Source: Megamerina dolium (taxonomy: Eukaryota; Arthropoda; Insecta; Diptera; Megamerinidae). Taken from it: DNA of 64,000 nt. This document shows positions 1-9,596 of this stretch, in pieces. How positions within the stretch are numbered: position 1 is the stretch's first letter; every line of letters starts with the position of its first letter. The translations under genes and the position numbers were made by a program. The notes below the pieces were generated by a model, which was given only the letters and a program-made list of their open reading frames with translations, made no database searches and was not told the DNA's origin. The stretch covers positions 10,232,372 to 10,296,371 of the forward strand of contig OY978530.1 in assembly GCA_963854835.1 (NCBI GenBank), written 5' to 3'.

Positions 1-889
1 CTCCAGTCTTTTTTCACCAATCTGTAAACCATTTCAGACTTCTAGGATCAACGCACGGTCATCTAGAGTCCCATTCATCACGGTGTGAGATGTTAATCTT
101 AAATTTACGTCCAATTTGTCATTTTGCGATCATGAAGTATGTTAATGAACAGATAATCTTTTGATCCGGTATATTTTTTAAAATACTTATAGGACCAAAG
201 TCAAAGAGTTCCTGTCTAGACAAGATTTGTATCTTCAATGCACTTCTAGTAGCACATTTTTTTATGAAGATATGGAAGGGAGAAAGAAAATGCGTCTCGT
301 CAAGAGGGCGTTTGTAGTCAGTTGCTAATGGACATTCAAGAATGTTCTAAGAAAACGTGATTGGTGAATTCCAGAAAACAATTGATTACAGACTCCAAGA
401 ATTCTCAGCTTGTTAAAAACATGCCGTAGAAAATCGACAATGAAAAATTTTCGAAGAATTAATGGGACGATAGAGACATGACCGCTGCTTTAGTAGGGGT
501 ATTAAAGGGTAAATGGTAAGAAGTTTCGCAGGTGGTTCCAGCAAAAGATCGTGGTAGCAATCATCATATTTCCACTCCAGCGGAATAATGAGAACCTTCA
601 AGAACTCGCTTCCGACATTGAGCGCTTATGTCATCCAGCGTTCCCTGGTGATTCGAGAAAAAAAGTGAGGCATTCGTAGATGGATACGTGATGGAAAGAC
701 AAAGCGTGCCCTAGTCATGACACCTAGGAGTGCATATGCCAAAGTGCTTTGATTCATAAAGCCACCAGTTTAATGCGTTGACCAATGTCACGTGTACACC
801 ACCTAAAAGCAGAAACAACAGATTTAGTTTAAGCACTATAATAGGCATTTATATTAGTAGTGCGGTCTGAAGCAAAACTAGAAGAAAAT
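1..889. other. Unassigned flank with decayed coding remnant
   Basis: No recognisable gene. The minus strand between about 640 and 120 reads as a run of protein-like segments broken by stops, the longest being 413-601 (62 residues, rich in Leu, Pro, Tyr and Cys). This looks like an old transposon or gene remnant, but I cannot name the family. Positions 700-889 show nothing coding. Confidence 0.4.
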
Positions 890-1671
890 ACTTACTTACT
901 TATGTGGCCATAACAACCGAATATCGATTTAGGCCGAAAATAACATGCTTCGCCAGCCATCTCTGTTCTTCGCTAGCTGGCGCCAGTTAGAAATTCCAAG
1001 CGCCGTCAGGTTCTCCAGTACTTGGTCTTTCCACCGGAGGTTTGGTCTTCCTCTTTTGCGTCGTCCTCCAGAGGGTTCCGAATATAACACCTTCTTAGCT
1101 GGAGCGCGTTCTTCCATTCGCTCGACATGACCTAGCCAGCGCAGCCGCTGGATTTTGATGCGCTTTACTATGTCAATATCGGCATACAGCTCGTACAGCT
1201 CATGGTTGTACCTTATTCGGTACTCGCCACCAACGCAAATAGGTCCAAAGATCTTGGGTAGGACTTTTCTCTCGAAAACTTCAAGCATTCGCTCATCCGA
1301 GGTGGAAATTGTCCAGGATTCAGCGCCATATGTTAGGACAGGCATGATGAGAGACTTGTAGAGTGTAGTTTTCGTTCTTCGAGAGAGGGCTCGACTTCTC
1401 AATTGCTTACTAAGCCCAAAGTAACACCTGTTAGCAAGAGTTATCCTACGCATGATCTCCAAGCCGACGTCATTACTGCTGTTAATGCTGGTTCCAAGAT
1501 AGACAAAGTCCCTTACTACTTCAACAGCGTAGTTGTCAACAGTGACGTGCTGTCCAAGACGCCGGGACTCTTTGTTTGTTGACACTAGATACTTCGTCTT
1601 GCCCTCGTTCACCGTGAGACCCATCCGACGCGACTCTCTTTCCAACTCTGAGAGCTGAGCTATTGAGCAAA
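890..1671 (-). mobile_element. Non-LTR retrotransposon, 5'-truncated copy 1
   Basis: This is the 3' part of a LINE. On the minus strand it ends in GGCCACATAAGTAAG followed by a short AAGT-type simple repeat tail (890-903), and the same end recurs at 27071-27090. The encoded protein resembles the C-terminal RT/thumb region of RTE-like endonuclease-reverse transcriptases. The 5' side is cut at 1671, exactly where the LTR of the next element starts, so that LTR element probably inserted into it. The clade assignment is tentative. Confidence 0.8.
929..1669 (-). pseudogene. C-terminal part of LINE reverse transcriptase
   Basis: The frame is open for about 245 residues after removing the upstream LTR-derived codons. 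It contains the segments LTYGAESW, RLRWLGHVERM and RRKRGRPNLRW, which are hallmarks of the post-catalytic tail of RTE/BovB-type and related insect LINE polymerases. The catalytic core (including YADD) is absent, so this is a fragment with no start codon of its own. A second copy with the same residues lies at 27112-27465. The missing upstream YADD part of this family is visible at 32286-32585. Confidence 0.8.
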
Positions 1672-2031
1672 TGTTCTTTTTAGTTATGCAATACAAAGTC
1701 GATATCCATGCTGCTGCTGTATCAGCAACTATTGGAATCAAAGTCACTTTGATTCACGAAATTGTTTGTTTACATTTTTACATTTTACTTAGTGCAATTT
1801 GTTGCTTAGTCTGCAATTTCTAGGAATCGAGTTGCCCATATTTGAGTATAAATAGTACTACATGTGTTCAATAAAATTGCTAACTTGACTTCAAATCTGA
1901 CTTCTCGTTTCAATTCGCATTCCGGCTGGCCTAAGCTAGCCTAAAGATTAGCAGAGTTGCACTGCTGTTAAATCCAAGGCAACAAGCACACTATACACTA
2001 CACTCACACACTAGTAGGCAGAACTTCTACA
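1672..2031 (+). repeat. 5' LTR of the mdg1/412-like element
   Basis: The segment runs TGTTC...CTACA (TG...CA ends), about 360 bp. It holds a TATA box (TATAAATA, 1847-1854) and a polyadenylation hexamer (AATAAA, 1870-1875). It directly abuts a likely primer binding site starting TGGCGATCCTGCGACC at 2032. The left end is set by the TG dinucleotide and by the break in LINE homology. No second LTR copy is available to confirm it. Confidence 0.65.
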
Positions 2032-2049
2032 TGGCGATCCTGCGACCAC
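2032..2049 (+). promoter_or_regulatory. Primer binding site of the mdg1/412-like element
   Basis: TGGCGATCCTGCGACC follows the LTR CA end immediately. The TGGCG start is typical of tRNA-primed insect gypsy elements. The priming tRNA cannot be named with confidence from sequence alone. Confidence 0.5.
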
Positions 2050-2143
2050 TGATCCTGTGATCACTGATCCTGACCCATTGTTCAGCCCTTCTACCGACTT
2101 TTTATAATTTTAAAATTCAACAATCCTTTTTCTCGAGTACCAA

Positions 2144-2602
2144 ATGAACTCAGAAATAGATAGGATTCAGTTGAATGAATTTCTGGAGGATTTCGAAAAA
2201 TCCATCTACAGTCCAGAACCATACATAGAACCATATGTTCCAGTCGAGACCCACAACGTCACTATACGACCAACATACATCCCTGGACCACTAAACCAAG
2301 GTCCGAGGGCCATCACTATTGAAGAATACAAAAACCGACAAAAGGGACAGCACCGTCTGCCGACACTACCACCAAAGCCGAAGAAGAAACGAGCAGGCAA
2401 GGCATTCCAGAGAAGGAAAGAAAAATCTATATTATACACACAACTAAATCTGGCAACCACAACCAAGGAGAAGAAGCGAATACTCGGCGAATTAAATAAG
2501 CACAGAAGCACACCACAAACCAACAGAATCAGCACAGAGCAACAGAATAAGCAAAGAAGCACACCACAAACTACAGTGCATTCCAAGAAATGCACCAAAT
2601 AA
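2144..2602 (+). CDS. Small basic ORF upstream of Gag (152 aa)
   Basis: This ORF opens with an ATG at 2144 in the 5' region of the LTR element. The product has an acidic N-terminal third, then a Pro-rich stretch and a very Lys/Arg-rich middle (PPKPKKKRAG near residue 76). It ends with two copies of a short repeat (NKHRSTPQT and NKQRSTPQT), a tandem duplication inside the ORF. It resembles no domain I recognise. Its position suggests an accessory or pre-Gag protein as seen in some mdg1/412-like elements, but function is unknown. Confidence 0.55.
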   Translation: MNSEIDRIQLNEFLEDFEKSIYSPEPYIEPYVPVETHNVTIRPTYIPGPLNQGPRAITIEEYKNRQKGQHRLPTLPPKPKKKRAGKAFQRRKEKSILYTQLNLATTTKEKKRILGELNKHRSTPQTNRISTEQQNKQRSTPQTTVHSKKCTK

Positions 2603-2743
2603 ATTAATATTTAGAATATAACAAATATATATCAGGTAGATTAAGTACAAAAAAAAAATGCATGAGCACAGGCACAGGCCGCAATACAAATTGTAAAAGA
2701 AAAAAATACAATATACAAATAAATAATAAATGAATTTTTAAAT

Positions 2744-2992
2744 ATGAGTTGGTGGAAGAAAATATTTAATGCCACCCCACTAATATTCGCTGGCTACGAG
2801 ATTGGTCAGTCTGTTGAAAACAAGTCTAACCAAGACTCAATAAAAACAGCAAACATAAAAGAATCAGAAAATACAAACAATAATGTAGAAATAATACTCC
2901 TAGCATTGACAGTTTCAATTATAGTACTCTACATTGTGAAACAAATAAAAAAGGCTTTTAAACGCAGTATTAGCCAAGTTAGACAGATATAA
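2744..2992 (+). CDS. Small single-pass membrane ORF upstream of Gag (82 aa)
   Basis: A short ORF with one clear hydrophobic segment (about residues 48-66, VEIILLALTVSIIVLYIV) flanked by a basic cytosolic-type tail (KQIKKAFKR). No signal peptide is seen. Its stop codon (2990-2992) is separated from the Gag ATG (2994) by one base, TAA-A-ATG, a layout that favours termination-reinitiation. Function is unknown. It is an odd companion for a Gag gene and may be a membrane-targeting accessory protein. Confidence 0.6.
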   Translation: MSWWKKIFNATPLIFAGYEIGQSVENKSNQDSIKTANIKESENTNNNVEIILLALTVSIIVLYIVKQIKKAFKRSISQVRQI

Positions 2993-2993
2993 A

Positions 2994-4289
2994 ATGGTGA
3001 AGTGGGAGGAAATTCAGGAAATATTGTTGACTGAAAAAGAAAATTTTATAAAAAGCTACAAATGCTTAAATAAAAGCACAAAAGTAAAACAAGAAACTTT
3101 GACAAAACACTTACAGACATTATTCGAGGCACTTGAAACCATTAGATGTACAATCAACGTACACAAAGATAGATTGACACCAGAACACAAACAATCCTGC
3201 CTAGATATATTTTGGCAACACAGGGACAAGTTAGTAAAAATACTTGCGTATTACGTATTGGAGAGTACTATACCACACGACATTGATACACCAATAATTT
3301 ACATTATTGACACCGACAAAAAAGAATCAAGCAAAATTGAAGTAGAAAACCCGATATCCATAATGTCCGAATTCCACTTAGAAATAGCGACCAAAGCTAT
3401 TCCCAGCTTTTCGGGAAATTACAAAGAATTAGAATCATTCCTTAAAATTGTAGAAATCATTTATCATGGTCTGACTGATGCAGGCAAAACTGCACTAATT
3501 GACTACGTGATATATGTGAAACTAACCCAAACAGTAAGGACTAATATAACTTCTGTCCAAACACCAACCACATTCCAAGACTTAAAAGATTCACTGATTG
3601 CAAAATATAAATCCACAAAAACTATCCCACAGATACAAAACCAACTAACGAATCTTTACCAGAGAAACCAAAGTATAACAACATTTAGGAACAACATTTT
3701 GTCACTAACTGCAGAACTTAACAAACTACAAATATCACAAATAGGCAATAGTGCCACCACAGAACAGAAAGCTTTAATTACGCAACTAAATGAACAGTAC
3801 AGTCTAACCGTATTTAAAAATGGAATAAATGAACAGTACAAACAGACAATATTCGCGTCACTACCAAAAACTTTCGAATCAGCAGTAGATTTAGCTCTTG
3901 AACTTGAACAAAATAGTCAAGGCAACAATTCAAGAGTCATGTTTATTTCTAACAACCACAGGTACAGCAACCGTAATAATTTCAACCACAACAATAATGC
4001 CCAAATGAGATACGCTAACAATAACAATTTTAGAAACAATAATAACAGACCCAATAACTACAATAACAATCGGAACAACGTTAGACCCACAAACAATACT
4101 AACAGCCATAACTTTAGACCCGCAAACAATAACAACTATCGTAATAACACTAACAATAATAGAAATTACAATAACGGCAACAGATATAATAACAATAACA
4201 GACAAGTACAACAATACAACAGAAACAGTCGCCAAATAAACGTTACTAACCTTCAGGGAAACGTAGGCGACCCGGAGGACAACAACTAA
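2994..4289 (+). CDS. Gag-like protein, Asn-rich C-terminus (431 aa)
   Basis: The protein has a retrotransposon-Gag-type capsid region: the segment from about residue 130 (AIPSFSGNYKELESFL) through about 310 carries the conserved capsid feel, with long alpha-helical, Gln-rich stretches. From about residue 325 it becomes strikingly Asn/Arg-rich (repeated NNN, RNN and NYNNN blocks) and has no CCHC zinc knuckle. The poly-Asn/Arg tail could replace the knuckle in RNA binding. It is uninterrupted from ATG to TAA. The protease that follows lies in the -1 frame relative to Gag, as expected for frameshift expression of Pol. Confidence 0.8.
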   Translation: MVKWEEIQEILLTEKENFIKSYKCLNKSTKVKQETLTKHLQTLFEALETIRCTINVHKDRLTPEHKQSCLDIFWQHRDKLVKILAYYVLESTIPHDIDTPIIYIIDTDKKESSKIEVENPISIMSEFHLEIATKAIPSFSGNYKELESFLKIVEIIYHGLTDAGKTALIDYVIYVKLTQTVRTNITSVQTPTTFQDLKDSLIAKYKSTKTIPQIQNQLTNLYQRNQSITTFRNNILSLTAELNKLQISQIGNSATTEQKALITQLNEQYSLTVFKNGINEQYKQTIFASLPKTFESAVDLALELEQNSQGNNSRVMFISNNHRYSNRNNFNHNNNAQMRYANNNNFRNNNNRPNNYNNNRNNVRPTNNTNSHNFRPANNNNYRNNTNNNRNYNNGNRYNNNNRQVQQYNRNSRQINVTNLQGNVGDPEDNN

Positions 4290-4378
4290 ATTCCTCCGGG
4301 GTACAAAAAAATATTTACTTGATTACAAAAGATTTAACAAATTTTATTACAATCTACAATACAAATTTCAAAACACAC

Positions 4379-4570
4379 ATGACATTTCTAATAGACACTG
4401 GCGCCGACATTTCTATTTGCAAAAATCCATTAATCCTTACGAGGCCCTCCAGTATTAGTGTAAAAGTCTAAAATGGTAAAGTAATACCAGGAATAAAGTT
4501 TCCCAAGTATCGTATAATTAACCCTGACTTATTTCAGCTAATTAGTGTTACAGTCCCGAAGGATATTTAT
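4379..4570 (+). pseudogene. Retroviral-type aspartic protease, truncated
   Basis: The catalytic motif LIDTGADIS is read at 4387-4413, followed by a protease-like strand pattern. An in-frame stop occurs at about 4468-4470, and the frame is lost where the neighbouring gypsy leader begins. It would have been the N-terminal part of Pol of the mdg1/412-like element. The part downstream of 4432 is repeated in inverted orientation at 14558-14696. Confidence 0.7.
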
Positions 4571-4665
4571 GAGATTAGGTTTAGGTGCGAGTCTTGTTCG
4601 TAACATCCTTGAGTCTAGCCGTTAGGTATTTCGTGAGTGTTGTGGAAAAATAGTACACAACATTT

Positions 4666-4738
4666 TGGCGCAGCCGGTAAGATACTGCGAAATATCTTGT
4701 ATATACAAGGTGTTTTACGTTCAACGTTCAACGCAGTA
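4666..4738 (+). promoter_or_regulatory. Gypsy primer binding site and structured leader
   Basis: TGGCGCAGCCGGTAAGAT (4666-4683) resembles the tRNA-Ser-type primer site of the 17.6/297 group. Directly after it the leader can fold: TACTGCG (4683-4689) pairs with CGCAGTA (4732-4738), enclosing the palindrome CTTGTATATACAAG. The same outer stem with a different inner hairpin exists in the second element (16038-16092), which supports a conserved RNA element. Confidence 0.6.
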
Positions 4739-4773
4739 CAGGATCTAATTCTAGTGTGTGTTTTTGGAGTCAA

Positions 4774-6278
4774 ATGGACAATAAATCCTACGAATCATTA
4801 GCAAGAGAACAAGACGTTGCCATAACCGAATCAATCGACTTCGTGAGGAGCTTGATTAAGCAACATAGCACATACGAGCAATTCCAGCTCATAAAATCAA
4901 AGGTGCATCACGGAAAGGTACTAAATCCAATAAAGGAATAACACGCCACGTTATCCGGGCTAAACGATCTATTGAAAAGCCCGGCTGAAGCAATCTTCAA
5001 ACAAAAAGACGATTTAGAGGCAGCAGAGATACAAATTAGGGTTCTGAGAACTCAGACCACAAAACAGGGATCCGACGCGGAACAGCTAGAAGTAGAGATT
5101 ACTAAGACTTTTAATAGAAATAAGGAATTAGAAGATTTACTAAAAGAAAAGGGCATTTCAGAAGAATTTATAGATAAAATGCTCAGAACCTCGGTTGACT
5201 CTGAGCAGCTAAGTGCACTCCAGGCAAAAGAGAGGAATCTCGAAAGAGAACGGTTCATAGCACAGGAGACATCTCTCTGTCGCCGTACACCAGTACGAAA
5301 AACACAAACAGAAGTACAACCTGAATCAAAGCTAATAATGCGTATGTACGAAATTGCACAGACCGTCGGTAGACTAGTCTCAGTACTCACTGGAGCGGAG
5401 TCTAAAGATTTGAGGATGAAGTACAACAGTTCATTTGATGAAGTACAACAGCCATAACTTGGTGCTAAGTAAGAAATTCGCTAATATAGAGGAATTGTGT
5501 ACACTTCTGTGAAACATATATTTGAAGACCGTTTGCCTGGAACCGCTCACGCATCAAATACAATTCGCACGCCAACTACCTCAGGAAGATATACGTGTTT
5601 TTGCAAGGAGATTAGGTGATTTAAAATCCACGGCGATGCAGTGTATAAAGAATAGATACGATGAGATCGGAGACCAAGCGTTGTTAAAAGAGCTAGAGCT
5701 ATGCGAGGACATCTTTTATATCAGGCCTTCAAGACCCATTGCTAAAAATTCATACGCTAGGTAAGACGGGCACGTTAGAAGAATTAGTAGAGGAGGCCGT
5801 AAACACGGGTATTCTGCTCGAAAGAGGACAACTGTTCAATCAGTTTATCATGGGAGCACTATACTCAAACGACGTTCACCAGACTGAGGCCAGTCATACA
5901 GTGGCATTTCACCAGAACAGAAATGACAAGATACCATTCGGAATGAACAAATACCAAAATAATAACGCAAGACCCCAAAATAGCCAAAGGAAAGTTCCTA
6001 CCCGCTCCTTCTGCGACAAAAAAGGGCATACTAGAGATGACTGTTTTAAGAGAAAAAACATGCCTTATTGCATAAAGTGTAAAAAATACGGTCATGAGTT
6101 GAATTTGTCATGCCCACCTTTTAGCAACAACAGGTCACAATTAAAAAGCAATCAAACACCTGCACCTAGTAAGGGAGGTCAAGAAAGCAAAGGCCCTAAT
6201 CGCGGAAATTCTGAGACCAAATGTTTTTGCTGTAAGAAGCCGGGACACAGGATCGCCGACAGTTATAAACGCACATAA
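4774..6278 (+). pseudogene. Gypsy Gag, left-arm copy (broken)
   Basis: Reading starts at ATG 4774 (MDNKSYESLAREQD) and is split by stops and shifts into 4774-4941, 4972-5457, 5522-5764 and 5739-6278. The second piece is a coiled-coil-like, Glu-rich segment. The last piece carries nucleocapsid-type Cys/His clusters, including CIKCKKYGHE and CFCCKKPGHR. In this copy the final Cys of the last knuckle is Ser. Gag would package genomic RNA in cytoplasmic particles. The same breaks appear in the right arm, so the gene was already dead before duplication. Confidence 0.8.
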
Positions 6279-6509
6279 TGGGAAAAATCTCAGGCAAACT
6301 ACGGGGGCCCAGGTATGGCCAATGGTTTTGGGCACCCCAAAATTTTGCTAAAAGTATGCCAGTTGAAATGGAAGGTGTCAGTCATGAGTCTTTAGTAATT
6401 GCAGACACACCATCCACGTTAGATATTACGATGGACGAATTTGGTAGTCAAGAGTCCAGGGGGATTGTTGAACCATCTTTCCCTCCAGTAATAACAAAAA
6501 TGGCTACTG

Positions 6510-7048
6510 TTTGGGAGTCTCTGATGTAGATGATGTGTTCATTGAGTTTCCGTGTGAGGAAGCAAAAAATGGAAAACTCATTTTACTTGTAGACTTTGGA
6601 GCAGATACCAGTTTAATAAAGTCATCAGTAATTGACATATCTATTAGCAAGAAGGAACACTTAAGGAAAAATCTTAATGGTGCATCCTGAGGATTTGTCA
6701 CCACATTAGGGTCAATAGCAGTCCAACACGAGAGCACTAAAGATTTGAATTTAGAACTACACTTAATCTCTGAAGAGAGAGGGATACCTGCTGATGGTAT
6801 CCTAGGTAGAGACAATTTATGGAAACGATCGGTTATCAATACCACTAAAAAGAAGCTGAGTTTCTTCGATGAACGAAAACAGCATTTGATGACTTTACCT
6901 CTCAAACCGTCGAACAAGGGTAATAGAATACTTCACACCAGTGAGGTTGTAGTACCTAGGAGAACTATGAAGGTAGTCCCCTTTAAAGTAAATACAAATT
7001 TCGAAACAATTATAGTAGGAAGTATATCCTGGAATACATTTAGGTGAG
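6510..7048 (+). pseudogene. Gypsy protease, left-arm copy (active-site mutant)
   Basis: The retropepsin motif reads LLVDFGADTSL at about 6583-6615: the usual Ser after the catalytic Asp is Phe, a change shared by the right arm. The frame is interrupted by TGA at 6688-6690. Downstream, the GILGRDNLW segment (6799 onward) is the conserved second half of the protease. Pol processing would be lost. Confidence 0.75.
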
Positions 7049-7131
7049 ACGTTGGGCAGTGTGACGGACAACACAGTTTTTGTCCCATTTCATATATTGT
7101 AAATAATAAACTTAAAATTAATATAATTAAA

Positions 7132-8206
7132 TTGAATCATTTAGAACACGAAGAATACGACATAGCTCATAAAATAAACAACATTAAGGAAACTGATAGC
7201 CAAAAAAGGGTTACCAAAATATTAGAAACAATTAAGCTAGACGAAAACTTCAACATTGAGGAAAAGAGATCCATAGATGGAATACTTAAGTCATTCTACG
7301 ATTTATATTTCTTGGATGGCGACAAACTGTCTCACACCACAGGTATAAAACACACTATACCAATAAAAGCAGACCAGGCGCCAATCAATCAAAGACAGTA
7401 CAGGCTACCAGAAGCGCATAAGGAAGAAATCAATAAGCAAGTAAACAAAATGTTAGAAGACGCCATAATTATTCTCAGCTCATCGCCCTGGAATTCTCCC
7501 ATTTTGGTGCCAAAGAAAGTGGGAGAAGATTGTAAAAGAAAATGGAGGCTAGTAGTAGATTTCAGGAAATTAAATGACGCCACCATTAAACAAGTTTTTT
7601 CCATTCCCCGCATCGATGAAATATTAGACCAGTTAGGTCATTGTAGATATTTCACTACACTTGATTTGGCCAGTGGATATCATCAAGTATTATTGAAAGA
7701 ATCAGACAGAAAAAAAAACAGCTTTTAGTACAGGTGTTAGGCACGATGAATTTAATAGAATGCCTTTCGGCTTTACAGGAGACCCTGCCACCTTCCAAAG
7801 ACTAATGAACCATGTACTAACAGGACTTCAAGGTATATATTGTATATATTGTAAGTAGACAATACTTGGATAACATCGTCGTCTATGTTTGGAACTTGGC
7901 ACAACATGAATCGCTTTTACGAATAGTATTTGGACTTTTACGTAAACATAACTTGAAGCTAAATACAGAAAAGTGCCAGTTTCTACGAAAAGAGATAATT
8001 TACCTAGGCCATAAATGCACTGAGGAAGGAGCGTTACCAGACCCTGGTAAAGTGGAATGTGTTAAAAATATTCCTGTGCCAAAAAATAAGAAAGATGTTC
8101 AGACATTTTCAGGTTTAGTAAATTTCTACCGAAAATTTGTTGAGATTATGGCTGGTATGGCGCTGCCAATCAACAAACTACTCAGGAAAGACGCGAAATT
8201 TGAATA
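7132..8206 (+). pseudogene. Gypsy reverse transcriptase, left-arm copy (catalytic motif damaged)
   Basis: The fingers and palm regions are recognisable: KWRLVVDFRKLN, FTTLDLASGYHQ (first catalytic Asp) and, after a frameshift in a poly-A run near 7711-7719, the remainder at 7866-8207. The catalytic box normally read as YLDD is YLDN here, so the second metal-binding Asp is lost, and an unrelated TATATATTG repeat precedes it. The connection region (VQTFSGLVNFYRKF) follows. Enzymatically dead. Confidence 0.85.
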
Positions 8207-8251
8207 GACAGAAAAATGTCAGAAAGCATTTGAAGATTTGAAGCAAGTAAT

Positions 8252-9596
8252 TTGCTCTCCGCCAATTTTAGCCTACCCAGATTTTCCAAACCTCTTGTAT
8301 TAACAACAGATGCCAGCAACGAAGCTCTAGATGCAATTCTATCACAAGGTGAAATTGGAAGAGATAGACCAATAGCCTTTGCGAGCAGGGCGCTCAGTGA
8401 TACTGAGAAAAGGTATTCCACCATCGAAAAGGAATTTCTGGCCATCGTGTAGGTTGTGAAGCATTATCGAGCTTATCTATTCGGTAGACCATTCAAAATC
8501 TACACCGACCACCAGCCATTACGAGGAGTTGCAAATCTGAAAGGCCAGACATCACGTTTGGCACGTTTCAGGCTTTGAATTTGAGATAATTTATAAACCA
8601 AGTAAAATAAATTTAAATGCAGACGCACTCAGCAGAGTACCACAGCCAGAACCTGAAGTAGCTATGGTTAAGACTCATTCTATGGGAAGAAACAAGGTTG
8701 AAGGGAAAAATACAAAAGAACTTGAAGGAAATTCCGACGACGAGAAGAATCAGAATAAGGAAGCAGATAATACAGAAAACGAAAATGCGAAGCTGCTCAC
8801 CAATAAAATAGACATAATGATGGTACTACGGAATTTCCAGGATTAACTCTTAGGAGGACGTCAGGGTGCATTGAAAACTTATTTCAGAATTAGAAGACAG
8901 TATAGATGGAAGGGTATGCGTCCCCAAATTAAAGATTATGTAAAGAATTGTAAAAAATGCCAAATCAAAAAAAGTTCCAGGCTTACCAAAATACCAATGG
9001 TATTGACTGACACGCTTTCAAGACCATTCGTAAGGGTTTATATGGCCATGGTGGGAATTTTCTCAGAAACTATATGGGGAAATAAGTACATTCTTACTTT
9101 TTAAGATAATTTTTCAAAATTTTTAATTTGTGTACCTATTTCTGATGCAGCATCTAGCACAGTAGCAAAAGTTTTTACAACGAGGTTATTACACGCTACA
9201 ACATACCAAAAATTTTAGTCACAGATAATGCTACAAATTTTACATCGAAATTGTTCTCAGATACATGCAAGATCATATCCATGCCATATCACCCACAAGC
9301 AATCGGTTCTCTAGAAAGAAGTCATAGACCCTTAGCGGAATATCTTAGGAGTTTCGTTAAAGAAGATGGTTCAAATTGGGATTAGTGGTTGGGGTCAGCA
9401 ATGCATGTTCACAACAATACCTTTCAGCATACTATACGGCTTTAGCACCGACATGCCAACAAATCTAAAAACCAAAAGAACATCATTGTACAACGCAGAA
9501 GACCAAAATAAGTTATTAAAATATCAAATACAGAAGTCTCACGAACTAATTAAAAAAAATCAGGAAAAAGCAAAGGAAAACGCCAAGATTCGATGA
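8252..9596 (+). pseudogene. Gypsy RNase H and integrase, left-arm copy (broken)
   Basis: RNase H is seen from 8252 (LTTDASNEAL, then SRALSDTEKRYSTIEKEFLA). Integrase follows from about 8640, with the zinc-binding CKKCQ (8950s), a degenerate core (VYMAMVGIF in place of the usual D-containing block) and the SLERSHRPLAEYL region near 9310. Multiple stops and frameshifts are present. The frame ends at 9596 with no chromodomain-like tail. Confidence 0.8.

Larger units (their letters stand above)
1672..4571 (+). mobile_element. mdg1/412-like Ty3/gypsy LTR element, 3'-truncated
   Basis: A 5' LTR (1672-2031), primer binding site, two small ORFs, Gag and the first part of an aspartic protease are in order. 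The protease frame fades at about 4570, where the leader of a different (17.6/297-like) gypsy element starts. No RT, integrase or 3' LTR of this element is in the window. The Asn-rich Gag without zinc knuckles and the multi-ORF 5' end fit the mdg1/412 group, but the group assignment is inference. From 4432 on, its pol sequence is also inside the large inverted repeat. Confidence 0.75.
4432..9310. repeat. Left arm of giant inverted repeat
   Basis: This 4.88 kb arm is the reverse complement of 9817-14696. Paired coordinates sum to 19127-19128 along the whole length, so the arms are almost collinear. The outer end is at 4432 (AATCCTTACGAGG), inside the mdg1-like protease, and the inner end is at about 9310. 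Outside a 140 bp hot spot (6211-6350) only scattered single-base differences are seen, giving arm identity I judge above 99 percent by eye. Confidence 0.95.
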
